Below the pieces are notes generated by a model. That model made no database searches, was not told the DNA's origin, and saw nothing but the letters and a program-made list of their open reading frames with translations. A stretch of DNA of 24,835 nt from Chara braunii (Eukaryota; Streptophyta; Charophyceae; Charales; Characeae): positions 114,847 through 139,681 of the forward strand of contig BFEA01000289.1 in NCBI GenBank assembly GCA_003427395.1, given 5' to 3'. The position numbers and the translations under genes were made by a program. Positions 23,027 through 24,835 of this stretch are shown in pieces (position 1 is the stretch's first letter; each line of letters starts with the position of its first letter).

Positions 23027-23214
23027 GCGCTGTGTGATGCAAGGATGATGTGTACTACTCAGCTACCAGGCAGGTATACACTTATAAACTTAATGAGTAC
23101 TTTTGACAGCCCCAGTCAGGTCCAACCAGCATGATTTGGGCGGCAATTCACCTTGGTGGTGTCAGAAGTGTAGGTCCTGGAATTGTACACACAACACACT
23201 CACAAAATGTTCGA

Positions 23215-23302
23215 GTACTGCGGCATTCTCACCATGCTGGTTTCAATCCGTAAGTAAAGTACTGCGGCATTCTCACCATGCTGGTTTCAATCCGTAAGTA
23301 AA
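23215..23302 (+). repeat. Exact 44-bp tandem duplication
   Basis: GTACTGCGGCATTCTCACCA, TGCTGGTTTCAATCCGTAAG, TAAA at 23215-23258 is repeated without change at 23259-23302. Each unit contains a splice-donor-like GTAAGT. The upstream plus-strand frame (QHDLGGNSPWWCQKCRSWNC) is Cys-containing but unassigned. Confidence 0.95.
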
Positions 23303-23671
23303 ATCAATCACGAGACTCGGTACAGTTGCAATTTTTTTACTCCCTTTGGAGGTAGAGTTCCTTTTTCTCATGAACTCATCTGTAACCAACAAGCACTCCT
23401 GTTTCCCTGCTGCTGGAAGAAGAGCTGCTGCTCGTTGCCAAGGGTTTGAACTTTGAACTTAGAAGAGGGCGATTGCGCAGCGTGCTGCGTCGTACACAAA
23501 AGTGGTGCAGCTGCTCCAGCACCCCAGAGGACCTTGAGGAATAAAAAATGTAGTCCAAATTGACTCCAAAAACAATTGAATTGGTTGATTTTTATTTTTA
23601 TTTGTTATTTTTGAAACAAAAAGGTGCAGTTTTATTATTTGTCAAAACCATGAGGACACTCGAGAGGCGCT

Positions 23672-23925
23672 GCACCTGTGCGCTGCGGACCCCAAACATA
23701 GGTGTCCAATTTTTATTTTTAGTTTTCCCGTCGGGGGTTGGTTTTTTTTTTTTTTTGGGGGGGGGGGAGAGAGGGGGGTATCATCCTTGCAGCTCACAGC
23801 ATGTGGCACGGGATGGTCGCACAACGCTTGGCATTGGAGGCACATGTGGATCACCACAGATGCGCACTGCACCTGTGTGCTGTCGACCCCAAACATAGGT
23901 GTCCAATACTTCTTTTATTTTTCTT
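23672..23925 (+). repeat. Two direct copies of a 50-bp block, about 196 bp apart
   Basis: GCTGCACCTGTGCGCTGCGG, ACCCCAAACATAGGTGTCCA (from 23669) recurs as ACTGCACCTGTGTGCTGTCG, ACCCCAAACATAGGTGTCCA (from 23867). GGCTGCACCTGTGCGCTGG at 22964 is a partial third copy. Confidence 0.75.
23738..23780 (+). repeat. Poly-T/poly-G tract
   Basis: A T-run is followed directly by about 13 G and then GAGAGAGGGGGG. A second G-rich array of three GGAGCGGGGGGC-type units is at 23935-23971. Both have G-quadruplex potential and are prone to sequencing error. Confidence 0.8.
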
Positions 23926-23999
23926 TTACCAGCGGGGAGCGGGGGGCGGAGCGGGGGGCGGAGCGGGGGGCACTCCCTCGTAAAAAGTAGTACTACACT

Positions 24000-24835
24000 G
24001 ATTGCGAAAACTTCTTCTAGGGCCGCACTTGACGGCCGCCCGCTGATAACGCTGAAATAAGAGACCAAGAAATGCATCGTACTAAACTGCATACTTGCAC
24101 TACGTAGTCCTCCGAGTGAATGTCGTCGCAGATATGGTCCAGGTACAGTCACTGCAGGAGACCGTGCACATCACATGGTGATTTATTGCCCTGAACTGGA
24201 TGATGGTGACGCGATTTGTTGTGCACGTTTCATTTGGTGTAAAAGTATTCAGAGTGAATGTGACCCCTGATAAGGCAAGGAGAAAGGGAAACAAGAAACA
24301 AAAATGAAATAAGCACCACAAGGACAGAGACTATACTCGCATCCCAATGAATGCTCTATTCTTCTGCAATGACTTGGTGGTTTTGGTGGCCTGTAGCCCG
24401 TCAAGTTGAGGCTGTACCATAGGTAGGTTAGATTCGTAATTTTTGTTTGGCTGAGGGCTAACCGCGACAGCTGACTGTAAGGAAATTCGTGAGGGACATA
24501 TCTGCAAATTCGGGAAAATAATAGTCCGGCACTAACTGAATTCCCTACAGCTACCCTAACTGCGAATAACAGGCCCGGGCTACCCCTACGACAGACAGGC
24601 CCTGAAGGCCTACACTGATAGACGGTCCTATAGTGTTACATACTTCAATGAGTATGGGCAGAACCAAAGATCAACCAATATAGGATGAGCATTTATGCAG
24701 CGGAAGTCTGATAACGAACTGATTCACATAGACTGACTCACATAGACTGACCTACATGGCATCACTCCACACACATACAATCATGAGATGGTGGGGTCTG
24801 GGTCATTCACAGACGATACCCAGATCCCGTACACA
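24000..24835. other. Right end of the window, nothing assignable
   Basis: Only short open frames occur. The one visible repeat is CACATAGACTGAC at 24725 and 24739. A minus-strand frame near 24100-24321 contains CTVSCSDCTWTISATTFTRR, again Cys-containing, without a recognised domain. Confidence 0.35.

Overview
This window looks like nuclear DNA of a eukaryote of the green lineage with long, transposon-filled introns. The reasons are a minus-strand gene with four GT-AG exons whose protein resembles plant phospholipid scramblase-like (AIM25-type) proteins, a degenerate copy of the nuclear 18S rRNA 3' end that finishes in the plant-like form GGATCATTG, a degenerate U6 snRNA copy, tRNA-derived SINEs, and a decayed gag-protease retroelement. 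A charophyte alga such as Chara would fit the gag style and the long repeat-rich introns, but that species guess is inference. There is no operon structure and no sign of prokaryotic genes.

Layout. Positions 495-9187 hold the 3' part of the scramblase-like gene on the minus strand. Its exons are 9187-9067, 5503-5276, 3189-3086 and 894-495, and the reading phase matches across every junction. The N-terminal exons were not found; they may lie upstream, in the N gap, or outside the window. Intron 1 (3.6 kb) collects inserted RNA copies: a U6 retropseudogene with target-site duplications, a chimeric hairpin plus 18S retrocopy with an A-rich tail and a short flanking duplication, a tRNA-derived SINE with target-site duplications, a second tRNA-like element, a 70-bp foldback and CT/CA microsatellites. 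Intron 2 holds two copies (one further fragment nearby) of a small element with terminal inverted repeats, a GAT/GAG microsatellite and tandem duplications. Intron 3 holds a plus-strand broken ORF of unknown identity, an A-rich array and a purine-rich minisatellite.

Positions 10180-12760 are pyrimidine-rich satellite and (CT)n tracts around an 807-base N gap. Positions 12760-14030 are a GAGCAC-type minisatellite with three embedded (GT)n(GA)n blocks. Positions 14270-17181 are a plus-strand gag-protease relic with many frameshifts and nonsense codons, a zinc knuckle that has lost its histidine, a DSG protease motif and no reverse transcriptase. Positions 17450-19640 are tandem duplications (60, 239 and about 190 bp periods), G-rich tracts and a tRNA-like element. 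Positions 19740-24320 contain Cys-rich minus-strand reading frames on both sides of a 2.3 kb segment bounded by clusters of palindromes built on TTCAACG. The last 0.5 kb shows nothing I can assign.

The most useful discoveries are the split scramblase-like gene and the set of LINE-style RNA retrocopies in one intron. The least explained structures are the palindrome clusters at 20405-20480 and 22711-22781 and the hairpin fused to 18S rRNA.
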